NCBI RefSeq assembly: GCF_033439725.1
Contig: NW_026944384.1
Coordinates: forward strand, 6,014,001 to 6,078,000
Direction: 5' to 3'
Source: Neurospora tetraspora
Lineage: Eukaryota > Ascomycota > Sordariomycetes > Sordariales > Sordariaceae
Length of the DNA: 64,000 nucleotides
Shown here piece by piece: positions 33,954 through 45,509 of this stretch (position 1 is the stretch's first letter; every line of letters begins with the position of its first letter). Both the position numbers and the translations under genes were made by a program. Under the pieces are notes generated by a model. The model was not told where the DNA came from, did not search any database, and saw only the letters and a program-made list of their open reading frames with translations.

Positions 33954-35503
33954 ATGGTCGACATAAATCCCGCGGCCCTCAGTCGGCCATCCGTCAACCT
34001 CTCGACTCCTATTCTAGCTACAAAATCCATAAATGTTTCCGTTCCTCCATTACAAAAGCCAAAGACAAGCCAACTAATACCGGCCCGCATTGACCTCGAA
34101 CCTATATATACCGCCCTTAGGGCACATATTGGTCTGGAACAATGGACCATCTACAAAGAAGCCGTTAGCAACTTTCTGCTTGGTTTGTCTACTCCTCAGA
34201 CCTACTGCCCTCCGTGCCCCGAGACTAACAGATATCCTTTTGTAGGTCGCCTCAACCAAGCCGAGCTCAGTGCGCGCATCGACCCAATATTGGCTTCTCC
34301 CGATGGTTCCAAGGAGCACCTTCACAACCAGCTCATAGCTGCTATATACGGAAATGTCACTCGAGAAATGCCTGACCAGGGCCTTGCGCCTTGGGTCAGC
34401 GCAAACGATAAGCCCTCAGCCAACACGTCGAACAAGCCAGTGTCCGGTGATGCTGCAGAAAGGCGGTTGAAGGGAGAGGTCATGCAACTTCCCAGCAGGG
34501 ACAGGAGACGTATTAAAGACCTCGCCCACAACGACGTACGTGAAACACGACCCCAACTTCTTTTGACTCGAGTGCTAACCGCTCGTGATGCAGTTTGACC
34601 CCTACGAGTCGCTCTCTAGCGTGTTCATTGACCATTCCAGAACCAAGTCTATCAAGACTGCCGAGGTACCAGCAAGTGCCGCAGGTGGTCTCAGCCGGAT
34701 GAGTAAGTTTGCGACTACCCACAAGGCATGACATGTTACTAACTTGTCTCTTCACAGACTATGACCTGGAAATCAGGAAACGATATGCGCAGCCGCTGGC
34801 CGTAGAGTCCGGAGAGTTCCCAGATGTCAGCAACATCGAGGCCAAAATGCTTCCCATATGCTACGAGGCCGGTCTGTCGGGCGGACACGCGCCAGAAGCC
34901 GCCCAGTTCATGTCAATAGCCACGGAAACGTTCATCAAGCAAGTCATGTCTTCCATTTTCAGCCGAACGAGGAGTAACGGTCCTGGAGACTCGGGCAACG
35001 CCGGTTTCGGAGCAGGCAATGCTTGGATCCAAACACACAAGTACCGGCGCAAGCTGCAGAAGGAAGAAGAGGCTTTTCAGAGAGGCGAGGTAACACGCGA
35101 TAAGAGCGGCCTGTTACCCGTGGAGGCCAAAGCCGCCAGTGAGCGTGGACCTTTGGGCATGGCGGACTTCCGCATTGCGCTGGAGATGGGTGACTGTGGA
35201 CTAGCAAACTTTCCAATTGTCGCCAAGTCGGTCATCTACGACTATCGGGAAGGGGAGCTCGAAAATTGGGACGATCACACATACATGGATGGGCGGGAAG
35301 TACGACCGACTACTGATGGAGATGTTGAGATGGGTGGAATGGCGGCCAACGGCAAGCCAGATGGACCTTTACCCAATGGCGTCAATCATGAGGATGCTAT
35401 GGATATTGACAACGATTATGACGATATGCCTTGGGAAGGGGCAGACCCCGAGGATGGGGACTTCCTCAACAGCGTTTTGGATACATGCCTCGCCGTGGGC
35501 TAA
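33954..35503 (+). CDS. hfi1: SAGA complex subunit Hfi1/Ada1
   Basis: Four exons, 33954-34182, 34246-34535, 34594-34702 and 34758-35503, give 457 residues. The SAGA-Tad1 domain spans roughly residues 45-380, starting [20 protein letters not shown]. It is followed by the block [14 protein letters not shown], then by [13 protein letters not shown] and, after the linker, by the histone-fold-like segment [16 protein letters not shown]. The family is the architectural core subunit of the SAGA coactivator, pairing with Taf12 through a histone fold. The last ~70 residues are acidic and end in a short helix ([14 protein letters not shown]). All four junctions are supported by GT/AG ends, and three have CTAAC-like branch points. 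Confidence 0.85.
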
Positions 35504-36206
35504 TACTTGGGCACGGTGGAATATTTCAACAAGGGGGGTTTTCATTTTCTACAAAGGGCGACTGGCGTTACATACCATTACTGGGCAGCTTTTGCCCTGC
35601 ATTCAACATACTCCGCGACGGCGTTTTCCCCTTCCAAAAAGCACAGGTCGGTTACTGCTTGAATCTCTGACCCATGGGCATTTTGCTTGTTAGTACTGGT
35701 TCTTTGAGAAGTTGGAAATGTGGATTATTCCTTTGCTTGTATTATTTTACCGACGATACCCAAAATCATCTTTGTCTTTTCAGCGCGTCTCTCTCGATGG
35801 ATTCTAAAGGGTACGGGCGGTTGCTGATGTAAATATGCATTCAGGGGTAAATGAATAAGAGGCGCCAAATGTTTACTTTGGTCCATGCTTGGCAATTTAA
35901 TTCCTTTGTGAACCCTGCCGTAACCCTGCAGGGAAGCACTTTAGCGCGCTGAACACGATCTGCACGACGCGCCATGAGCCGCCATTTGACGCGTTTTCCC
36001 CACCATATCACAACCATTAACCCACTTTATCACTAAAAGATAGTGGACAGCCGCTTTCGATTTACAGTAACTCTAGCACTTACACCACAATATACTATTT
36101 CTTCCTCCCTCGCTATCGAGATCCTTGCGGCTATTTCTGGAAGAGACCGTGATGCAGAAGAACCAACTTTAAGAGCTTTACGGAAATCTCCAAATCAGCG
36201 GCCACA
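35504..36206. other. Intergenic and mrc1 promoter
   Basis: 3' flank of Hfi1, then the upstream region of the Mrc1 gene with the ACGCG cores listed separately. No gene is seen. Confidence 0.5.
35967..35994. promoter_or_regulatory. MCB-like elements upstream of mrc1
   Basis: An ACGCG core (35967-35971) and a full ACGCGT palindrome (35989-35994, in TTTGACGCGTTTTCC) lie 213-240 bp before the mrc1 start. ACGCGT is the MluI cell-cycle box recognised by MBF-type G1/S factors in yeasts. Function here is inferred from the motif and from the kind of gene that follows. Confidence 0.5.
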
Positions 36207-39200
36207 ATGGCTGCTTCGGCCTCGCCTTCGCCAGGACGCGCTTCCAGATCGCGTAGCACAACACCCACCTCGCCAGTCTTCAACGCTGATCAGTCTGATG
36301 TCAACATGTCTGATAGCTCTGACGATGCGGACGAGGAAATCCTGCGACCAAGAGGCAGATTTGCTGCCGGAATGCAGTCAAAGAGCAACCCAGCTCCCGA
36401 ATCCGAGTCCGAATCTGACGCCGAGATGAGAGATGATACCCCGAAGCGACCAGCGAATCCTCCTATGACCAAGAACCCCGTCCAAGACGAAGACGACGAA
36501 GACGACGACGAGATTGTAACGACCCGCCCGAGAAAGCTACAGCAACGACAGCGAAAGCGCACCGCGACACCCGAACCCAAGCCACGAGATGAACCGACCG
36601 CTGCCTCCCCCGGCCTCTTTGTCTCTCCCGAGAAACAAGCAGCCCAAGCGCCCGACTCCCCCGGGCTTTTTGTGTCGCCTGCGAAACCAGCAGACCGTCC
36701 TGAAGATGGCTTAGCAAGCGACGATGAAGAGTTCCCCAGCATCAGCAACCTCCAGAAGAACCCTCGTTTCCAGGCACTTGTGGAGAAGAAGCGCAAAGAG
36801 CGCGAGGCCAGAGAAGCTGAAGAAGAACGAAAAAAGGCCGAACGACGGGCAGCATTGGCAGCTGACGATCGTATGTCTGTGGATGAGGACGACGACAACA
36901 TATCCGACGACGAGGGCGGGCGAAAGCTTACACAAAAGGGTGCTACAAAGAGACCTTCACAACGAAAGGCTAGCAAGAAGGCGCTGGAGGATATGAACAG
37001 GGAGACACAACGCATGGCAAGAGAGCTACAATTGGCACACGAACCGAAAGTCAAGAACAAGATTACCAAGGCTACGCTGTTCGAGAGGTTCAACTTTAGA
37101 CCTGCTGGTGCCGCTGCTGCCCAGGCGGCCACTACAGAGAAGCCAGCGAAAGAATCTAGTAGGCCTGAGTCGCCGGCGACGTCAAGGCCAAGTGATACGG
37201 AAAAGGTACCAGAGAAGGAGACACCACCAAGCTCCCCTCCAGTGGGAAACAAGCAGCCCGACAAAACAGTGGAAGAGCTCGCCACGTCCACCGGCGACCT
37301 CCTCCTAGAAGAGAACTCGGACGGAGAACTGCCCACCTTCGACGAGGCTCTCACCCAAAGGAAGAAGCTTGACAAGGGCAAAGGCAAAGCGACCGCCGCC
37401 GATTTCGAAGCCGAAGAGCAAGCCAAGACCACTGCGTCCCTCCCGAAAGTAAAACGCAACGTCCGCGTCAAATTCCCGCTCCAACCATCCTCCATCCAAG
37501 CCAACACCATCTCCCTCGACGACGACGATGATGACCTACAAGTCAAACCCCCCACCCGCAAATCCAAAATCGACGCCATCTTCGACCGTGTCCCCCTCAA
37601 CCAAACCCGCGAACCCCGCCCCCTCCAAGTCCTCCGCAAACTAGCTCACATCGACGACCCCGAAAAACTCCCCGCCGCCCCCTTGCCCAAAAACAAACAA
37701 CATCTCTCCAAGCACCAACCGCCCGCCATGACGCCCGGCGCACTCGAGATGACACTTCTCCAGCGCGCCAGAGCGCAAGCCAAGCGCGAGCGCGAAGAGC
37801 ACCTAGAGATGTTGAGAGCCAAGGGCGTGGTAGTCTTGACTGCCGAGGAGAGGGCGAAGGAGATGCAGGAGGTAGAGGATATTGTTGCCAGGGCGAGGAG
37901 GGAGGCGGAGGAGATTATGAAGAGGGAGAGGGAGGATGCGAGGGAGGAGAGGAGGAGGAGGAAGGAGAATGGGGAGGAGGATCCGTTGGGGTGGGATGAT
38001 AGTGAGGATGATGATGAGAGTTTTGTGGGGAGTGGGAAGGGGGATGATGACAAAGAAGAGCTGGAGGCTATTGAGCTTTCGGGGAGTGAGGAGGAGGAAG
38101 AGGAGGGCGAAGGGGGGGATGAGGATGAGGATATGGCTGAGGCTGATCCTGCCGGTGCTCTCTTTGATGAGAGCGCTGATGAGAGCGCTGATGAGTCTGG
38201 GGAAGAAAACGCTGACAAGCTGGATGAGGACGAGGATGAGCTGCCTAGCACCAAGACTGTCCGCCGTCGGCCACGGAAGCAGGTCGTTGTTCTCTCTGAC
38301 GACGACGAGGAGGAGGAGGAGCAAGTCGTATCGTCTAAGCAGCGCATCGAGGAAACTCCTCGACCAAAGCAGCGTTTCCCAAAATCCCCGACATCAGCCT
38401 TGCACTCTGGCTCTCCCAGCGTTCCCACCTCTGTCCTACGCTCCGCTCGAAAGAACTTCATCCCCGGCCTCCCCGTCCCGGTCGCCGGTCCGGCCGGTCT
38501 CGGCCTCACCCAAATCTTCGCCGGAACCATGGATGACAGTCAACCCGGCTCTCCCTCCCAATTCGGCGGCAGCTCACCCTCTCAACCCCGTCCAACCTTC
38601 GACATCGATCTCACCGACATCCCCGACTCCAACTTCTCCCAAACCGCGGGCCAGCAGCAGCCAGAAGAGGATATGATCCTCGACAGCCAACCCTCCCTCA
38701 CTACTCGCCAGGCCGCCAAAGACAAGGAGTCTCAGGCGGCATTAGAAACCCAAGGTGTCCAGCTCGGCTTCTCCCAGTCCGAGTCGCAAATGCATGGCTT
38801 CGATAGCTTGCTGAACCAAACGGCGTTTAACATGACGCAAGGGTCGGAGCTGATTGAGCCGACGCAGGATCAGGGGTATAAGAATTATACCCCGTTGAAG
38901 CAGAGGTTTGTTGATGCGCCGCTGCCGCCGCATTCGACGGTTGAGACTGTACTGGTTAGTGGCCAGGGCGGGAATAGTAGTGCGGCTACGACTACCTCGA
39001 CCTCGACGCCTGGTGGAAGTGCTGGTAGTGGGAAGAATAGTCTCAGTCCGTCAGGGAAGAGGCCTTTGGGGAGGTTAAGGAGAAGGGGGGATGTGATCAC
39101 TGGGTCTGCATTGTTTAATACATCGACTTTGGATGAGGAAGAAGAAGACGGTGATCAGGAGATGGGAGATGCGGGTGACGATGACCGTGAGGCTGAGAAG

Positions 39201-40622
39201 GCCAAGTCGGCTTTTGAAAAGATGAAGAGAGCTGCTGAGAGGGAGAAGAAGAGAAAAGAGGCAAAGAAGAAGAGTAAGGCGAGGGAGATGGTGGAGGAGC
39301 AGGCTGAAGAGTCTGAAGATGAGTATGCGGGGTTGGGAGGCATAGATGGGGAGGGTAGTAGTGATGAGGAGGATGAGGAGTTGGTGAAGGAGATGATTGA
39401 TGATGAGACGAAGGCTGGGGAGGGCGATGAGAGGAAGTTGGCTGCTTTCTATGCGTAAGTTGCCCCAATATTCGTGAGGTGGGAGTCAAGCTAACAAAAG
39501 GACAGCGACCGTGAACGTGCCTCGAACGAGAAGCAAGTCGAGAAGCTTTTCCATGATATCACCACGGGAATGCTCCGGCGCAAGCGCGCCCGCGGCGAAG
39601 GTGGCGAATGGGACGACCTTTCAGACGAGGACGACGGCGGCGAGGCCCGTCGCCGGATGAAGAGGCGACAGTTCGCCAAGATGCAGCGGGCTCTTCTGGC
39701 TGATGAGCGCATCAGCAAGGTCGCCGAGAACCCGAAGACGAAAGCGTTCCTTAAGTCCATTGAGGATCGCGGCAGCGACGATGAGATGGACTTCCTCTTT
39801 GGCCCTGCGGACAAGCCATCCTCCGTCATCCCTGAGACACAAGAATCTCAGTCCTCTAGTAAAGACAAGACCATCCCAGCTACCCAGCCGCAGACGACAA
39901 CATCCACGAACCCCCGCCGGACAAAGACCGGTCGCAAGCCGGCTAACCTGGGTGAAATCCGCGAGAGCTTATCCAACCTCCTAGACGAACCACACACCTC
40001 CTCCGTCATCCCCGCCACGGTCCTCGGTTCCGACGACGAAGAAGAAGAGGAAGACAGCATCCCCGCCACTCCCGGCAAGGAGCCCGCCCGAAACCAGTCA
40101 TCCTCCAAGCCAACTTCCACCACCACCACAAACAACCCCCGCCGCACTGGCTCAGTAGCCATCGTAGACCGCATCTCCCTCAAGCGCAACTCCTCCTCCA
40201 CCTCCACCTCTTCCACCTCAAACCAATCCAAACTCGCCTTCGCCGCCCCCTCCTCCTCCCTCTCCTCATCATCAGCATTCAAAGTCCCCGCCTTGCTCCG
40301 TCGGGCAACAACCAACTCATCTGCTCTTTCCGCCTCTGCCTCTTCTTCATCTACCACTACAGGTACTCCATCGGTATCAGTCTCTACGACGACCAACCCC
40401 TATACCAACAGCAAAGCGGCTGGTGCGAGTGGGTTTGGCGAGGATGTCAAGATCAAACGGACGGCGGGTAAGATGTCTGGTATCAATTACTTTGCGAGAG
40501 AGAATGAGCGGAGGGCCAAGGTGGCGGAGGCGGAGAAGAGGAGGGAGGCGAGGAAGTGGAGGGGGGTGGAGGGGAGGGGGGAGAGTGTTAGGGGGGTTTT
40601 TGGGAAGGGGGAGTTTGAATAG
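36207..40622 (+). CDS. mrc1: Replication checkpoint mediator Mrc1 (claspin-like)
   Basis: Two exons, 36207-39454 and 39506-40622, give 1454 residues. The protein is highly charged and low-complexity throughout, as in fungal Mrc1. The stretch FPSISNLQKNPRFQALVEKK is followed by a coiled-coil basic segment (about 190-230) and NKITKATLFERFNFRP, a typical Mrc1 block. The C-terminal MRC1-like domain includes EKQVEKLFHDITTGMLRR, MKRRQFAKMQRALLADERI and KTKAFLKSIEDRGSDDEMDFLFG. Several SQ/TQ sites (TQGVQLGFSQSESQ, TQDQ) are possible Mec1/Tel1-type phosphorylation sites. The octamer SPGLFVSP occurs twice, near residues 134 and 151. Mrc1 travels with the replication fork with Tof1-Csm3 and relays the stall signal to Rad53/Cds1. 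Confidence 0.9.
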
Positions 40623-41028
40623 TTTCTTGAGGCAAGGAAAAGGTTGTCATTGTTGGAGTATACGTACATACATACCATGTTGAATAAGGGGTTTTCTTAT
40701 ACCACATGAAGAACGGTTTCAGGGATTGATGGATGAATATTGGGCATATCGGCGCTTCATGGTTATATTTATGGTTACGATTTCTTGGCTTGGGAGGATA
40801 GCCGTTAGGACTACTAAAAGTGTTATGTCTACGACGGAAAGAAAATATTTTGACCACGATCAAGTTGTTGAAAGTATTCATACAATGTCAAAGTCATGAC
40901 TTCTATCCTCTAGATAAATACAGCTTTTAGGTTGCTGCCCTTTCTATCCAAATCTTCATAAAGATCCAAAAGCAAGATGGACAGTACTCAGAGACCAGAT
41001 GCTCGCTGCCAGTCCCGGCAGCACAAGT
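40623..41028. other. Convergent 3' region
   Basis: 3' flanks of Mrc1 and of the minus-strand transporter. No feature is seen. Confidence 0.5.
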
Positions 41029-42887
41029 TCAAGCCTCCATCCTCCCATCATGTTCCGCAATCGCCTCCTCAATCTCCCTCTCCTCCTCCGGACTCACTCC
41101 TCCCGCCGTCCACCCCGTCCCCGCCTGCACCAACAACACAACCACACACAACACCGCCGCACTCTGATAAAGCGTCCTCAACGCATTCTCATATCCCCTA
41201 ACAGCCACCACCCTCTCCGCCACCGTCAAGAACGACGGCTCATGGACTCTTGCGGGACTGCCCACCAACACGGTAACCAACTTCTCTATCCTCTCTCTCG
41301 GCAACATCCCCCCCTCGCCTATGCTCTCAAAGCCCCTATACAACGAAGCCCTCAGCTCCCTCCCGAAAATCCCACCACCAATCGCCGTCCCAAAAGAGCC
41401 CGCGAACCCACGGAAGGTTGCCAACAGCCCCGTAACAATAAAGTGCTCCCGGACATGACTCAAATGCAGCAAATGCGCCATGGTATAATTCACCGCCGCG
41501 CCCGTCGCCAGTCCGTTGACGAAAATCACGCCCACGTACCAACTGATGTGCATCGCCGCGTTGGCCACCCACCCCATCGCCAGGATCGCGAGACCGAAGA
41601 TACTCATGGACAACAAAGAAGGAAACCAATACCCTTTGCTCGTATGGTCCACGTGCGTCATGTGCAGCCAACCTACCAGCAAGCCGCCTGTTCCGAAACC
41701 GAGGTTGGTGGGGATGAGAATAGAGCCCGCTAGGGCGGGCGAGGCGCCGCGCACGGCGAGGGCGAAGATGGGCGCGTAGAAGAGCACGGTCCAGCGCGCG
41801 GACATGAAGCCCAGCTGCGAGAGGCAAGACAATAAAATGCCGCGGGAGCGGAGAATGCGGAGCGGGATGATGGGGTCGGTGGCGTAGCGGGATTCGATCA
41901 GCAAAAAAAGAGCGAAAGTGAGGAAGGACGAAAAGAGCGGGACGTAGTGGATTCCCGTGCGGCCGGAGAGGGAGTAAAGCAGGAGGACGATGGTGGTGGT
42001 GAGCGTGACGGCGCCGGCGTAGTCGATCCCTTTCAGTTTTTGGAGGTTGGTTTTCTCTGCGTCTCCTGCAGACAAAGGTTGGCCGGTGGACATGACGAAG
42101 GAGGGGATGCTGGCGTAGACGCCTAGACCGCCGAGGAGACCGAAGGGCGCTTGCGCCCAGAAGAGAGCGCGCCAGCCGATGACGGGGAGCAAGGCACCGA
42201 AGACGACGGCGCCGGTGGACATGCCGATTGTGAAGCCCGCGTTGGTCAGGCCGATCCAGACGCCGCGGCGCCGCTTGCTGGTCAGTTGGATGACGAGGAT
42301 TAGGGCCAGGGTCATGATGCCGCCGCCGCCGATGCCGACGAGGACGCGGCCAAACATGAAGACGGAAAGGGTTCGGGCTTGGGAGGTGACGAGGGCGCCG
42401 ATGGAGAAGAAAAAGGAGGAGACCAGGATCATGAGGCCGGGTGAGAAGATGGTCGATAGTCGGCCGATGAGGGGCGCCACGGAGGAAGAGGTGATGAGGT
42501 AGGCGCCGGTGAACCACATGGCTTGGTCGTAGGCGTCGAGCTCGGTGGCGATGGTGGATTGGATGGTAGAGATGCCGGACATGTTGCTTGCTTTGGTGAT
42601 GTTAGTACATGTCTCGTATTATACGACATATGAAGATGCTTACCCTGAAGGAAGATGAGAGCCCACATGCTCAGCGCAATGGAAAGCCCCCGAGCAAATC
42701 CAATGGGCTTCTCATCCTGAGGTGGTGATGGTGGTGGCTCATTGCCGATGGTGTATGAGCTGGCTGTCTCAGAGTTGAGGAGGGGTGTAGTCTCAGCTGC
42801 TGAGGCTGTGAGGGTTGGCGATGAGCTCACATCGTTCTCATCGATGTGGCCGTTGTGACGACGGAGGCCGTCTGTTTCGAAGGCCAT
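41029..42887 (-). CDS. MFS transporter, DHA2/Vba-Fnx1 type
   Basis: Two exons, 42887-42644 and 42590-41029, joined as FLQ-ASNMSGISTIQS, give 601 residues. The first ~60 residues are a hydrophilic cytosolic tail with an acidic dileucine-like PLLNSE. The rest is a major facilitator with about 14 hydrophobic helices. Visible signatures are the MFS motif region PLIGRLSTIFSPGLM, GRVLVGIGGGGI and, typical of the Fnx1/Vba branch, EHFIVTGLLATFRGFAGSFG. Relatives in yeasts move basic amino acids into the vacuole; others export drugs or siderophores, so the substrate is open. It is divergent from the dihydroorotase gene. The second exon starts after an AAAG acceptor. Confidence 0.87.
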
Positions 42888-43759
42888 GACGGTGACCTAT
42901 GTTGATCCGATGTTGAGTTGTGGTTGTCGTATCAACTCTTACCAGATATAGTAATGATGAGGATAGTCACCTTTTGGAGCTCATTGGGCAAGCAGATGAG
43001 TGGTGAAGAGAGGAAGAGGTCACAGGATTTCCAAAACAAAGGTTCATCCTACCACCTGTTTCTTTTGAAGATGAAGTAACGGTGAAGTTTATATTTCCAT
43101 TATCTGAAAAGTCCAACGTCATCAAGGTTGTCTGATTGGTAGTAACCGGGGGTGACGGGGATTAAGAGAGAAGTACATTATTAATCGCTTTCAAACGCCT
43201 TTCGTATCCAGAGTGCCAGATTGCCGAGGTTTGTTTTGTACCTGAAGGCTGAAAGAGATGCGCTGTCAGTGGGGCTTTGGGTGCCAGCACGATGGGTCAG
43301 TTTAGGTGACGCCTGAGTCTGTGAAACAAAACATGATAAAAGAAGACATTGTTGAATGTTGAGCATCATGTCGTGTAAAGTCGTTGATCGTTGCACTAGA
43401 GCGGAAAAGAGATGCCGGATGCAGGTCTCAGATTTAACGGCTACCAACCCTAACCCCGATCTACAATTTCTGGAAACCTTTCCCCAGTCTTGGCATCAAG
43501 CTCCGTCGACCGGCCCGGAGACTCCATCACGAAATGCCCCACTGTCCCGAGACGTCGACGGGAATGGCATGTCTCTGACAAGAGTTTCGAGTTCCACCTC
43601 GATTAGTCGATCATTACTCGATACAATCCACTTGGTGTTGTAGGTCAGTGACTGTTTTTATATCAGTGAATACCTTCACTTGACATTCTCTCTCACTCAC
43701 ACAAACCACTCAGACCACTCCCCTCCTCCAACACCACCACCACCAGACTCCCAGACACA
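42888..43759. other. Divergent promoter region
   Basis: Shared upstream region of the transporter and the dihydroorotase. The final 80 bp are CA/CT-rich (CACCACCACCAGACTCCC), a typical leader. Nothing else is seen. Confidence 0.5.
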
Positions 43760-44896
43760 ATGGCCCTCAAGGACTCCTACCTCCTCCCCGCCGCGGCGGA
43801 CATGCACGTCCACCTGCGCAACGCCCCCGGCCCCATCGCCGAGCTGGTCACCCCGACCATCCGCAAGGCCGGCATCGACACCGTCTTCGTCATGCCCAAC
43901 TTGGCTCCTCGCCCCGTCGTCACCGTCGATGAGGCTCTCGAGTACAAGAAGGCCCTCCAGGCTTACGACCCCGAGGTCAACTACCTCATGTCCCTCTACC
44001 TTCACGAGAGCATCACCCCCGATGAGATCCGCAAGGCCAAGAAGGCCGGTATTGCCGGTGTCAAGGTTCGTCCTCCTCCTCCCCCCCCCTTCCTCATTCT
44101 TATCATATCACTCACATCTCGTTTCAAGGCCTACCCCCGCGGCGCCACCACCAACTCCCAATGGGGCGTCGTCTCCTTCGACCCCTTCCACGCCGTCCTC
44201 TCCACCATGGAAGCCGAAGGTCTCGTCCTGAACCTACACGGCGAAATGCCCTCTTCCCCCTCGGAAAACATCACAGTAATGAACGCCGAATCCAAATTCC
44301 TACCCACCCTCACCTCTCTCCACTCCAAATACCCCAATCTCAAGATCGTCCTCGAGCACTGCACCAGCGCGGACGCGGTCGCCGCCGTGCGCGCCTGCGG
44401 CCCCAACGTGGTCGCCACCATCACCGCCCACCATTTGAGTTTGCTCGTAGACGACTGGTCCGCCAACGTGCACCACTACTGCAAGCCGAGCGCCAAGTCG
44501 CCCGAGGACCGCCGGGCGCTGCTGCAGGCTTTGGTAACGAGCGAGGGGAAGTTTTTCCTGGGAACGGATTCGGCGCCGCATGATATCTCGAGCAAGAAGG
44601 GCAAGGGGAACACGGCGGCGGGTGTGTTTACGCAGCCGTATGCGCTGGGGTATGTGTTGACTGCGCTGGAAGAGGGGATTGCGAGGGGGGATATTAGGGA
44701 GGAAGCAGTGACGGAGGAGGTGCTTGCGGGCTTCTTTAGCGAGTTTGGGCGCAGGTTTTATGAGGTTGAGTCGGCGGAGAAGAAGATTTTGGTCAAGAGG
44801 GATGGGGCGGTGGTGGAGGAGAGTTTGAAGACGGATAAGGTGGAGATTGTGCCGTTTAGGAGCGGGGAGAAGACTTGGAGCGTTGAGTGGCAGTAG
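43760..44896 (+). CDS. ura4: Dihydroorotase (PyrC/Ura4-type)
   Basis: Two exons, 43760-44065 and 44129-44896, give 357 residues. Metal ligands are recognisable: HVH in DMHVHLRN, the carboxylated Lys in GVKAYPRG (residue 102, last codon of exon 1), His in LNLHGEM, His in VLEHCT and Asp in GTDSAPHD. The length and pattern match the type II enzyme, as in E. coli PyrC and yeast Ura4, not the CAD-fused type. It converts carbamoyl-aspartate to dihydroorotate in pyrimidine synthesis; the Neurospora locus would be pyr-6. The 63-nt intron is a multiple of three without stop codons, so unspliced RNA would encode a 21-residue insertion directly behind the metal-bridging Lys. The acceptor is TTTCAAG. Confidence 0.93.
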   Translation: MALKDSYLLPAAADMHVHLRNAPGPIAELVTPTIRKAGIDTVFVMPNLAPRPVVTVDEALEYKKALQAYDPEVNYLMSLYLHESITPDEIRKAKKAGIAGVKVRPPPPPPFLILIISLTSRFKAYPRGATTNSQWGVVSFDPFHAVLSTMEAEGLVLNLHGEMPSSPSENITVMNAESKFLPTLTSLHSKYPNLKIVLEHCTSADAVAAVRACGPNVVATITAHHLSLLVDDWSANVHHYCKPSAKSPEDRRALLQALVTSEGKFFLGTDSAPHDISSKKGKGNTAAGVFTQPYALGYVLTALEEGIARGDIREEAVTEEVLAGFFSEFGRRFYEVESAEKKILVKRDGAVVEESLKTDKVEIVPFRSGEKTWSVEWQ

Positions 44897-45509
44897 ATGT
44901 GTTACGCATAAGTACTGGAAGGAAAGGGGTTTTGCGAGTTAAAAGAATGGGCTTGAGGTCTGGGGATGTAAAAGTGATCAAACAAAAAGGGGAGTTTGGG
45001 TCTGGAGTGGCTTTTGTGATTTGAGTCAACCTGGGAAAGTGAAGAACTTCTCATCTGAGTATACCGAAGAAAAGTACAGACATGTTATTCAACCCTGCAC
45101 TAAGCACTACATGAAGAGACGTGAAAGAATTTCAATATGTACACAGTAGTTGCGAACAGCCATACACGTGGGAGTCAGCCCTTGTATAGTGCTTGTCATT
45201 GATGCTGGCTAGCGCAACGTTATAAACAGCCAAAACTACACCCGCGAAAGCTTCTTCGTGAGAGCTTCTTAGGACATAGATCAAACCAAACGCCTTGTCT
45301 CTTCCTTCCACGTGGTCTATTAAACCTGAAGCATCTAGGACTCCACCAGTTACACTTCAAGGGTATTGTGATTGCGCTTGTATTAGTCGCTTACGAGCTG
45401 ATTGTATACACACTTTCCCACTCATAGATACTATATGCAGAAGTATCCCCCGATAACGCCGCTGAACACGAAAAACAGATGACCAAGTTTACGGGCTCAA
45501 GCCGTACGA
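44897..45509. other. Convergent 3' region
   Basis: 3' flanks of dihydroorotase and of the coiled-coil gene. No feature is recognised. Confidence 0.5.

Noticed and set aside
36290-37639. 449-codon minus-strand frame, and another at 37646-38530
   Set aside because: They are mirror images of the Ser/Asp/Glu codons of Mrc1; translations are Ser- and Leu-rich low complexity.
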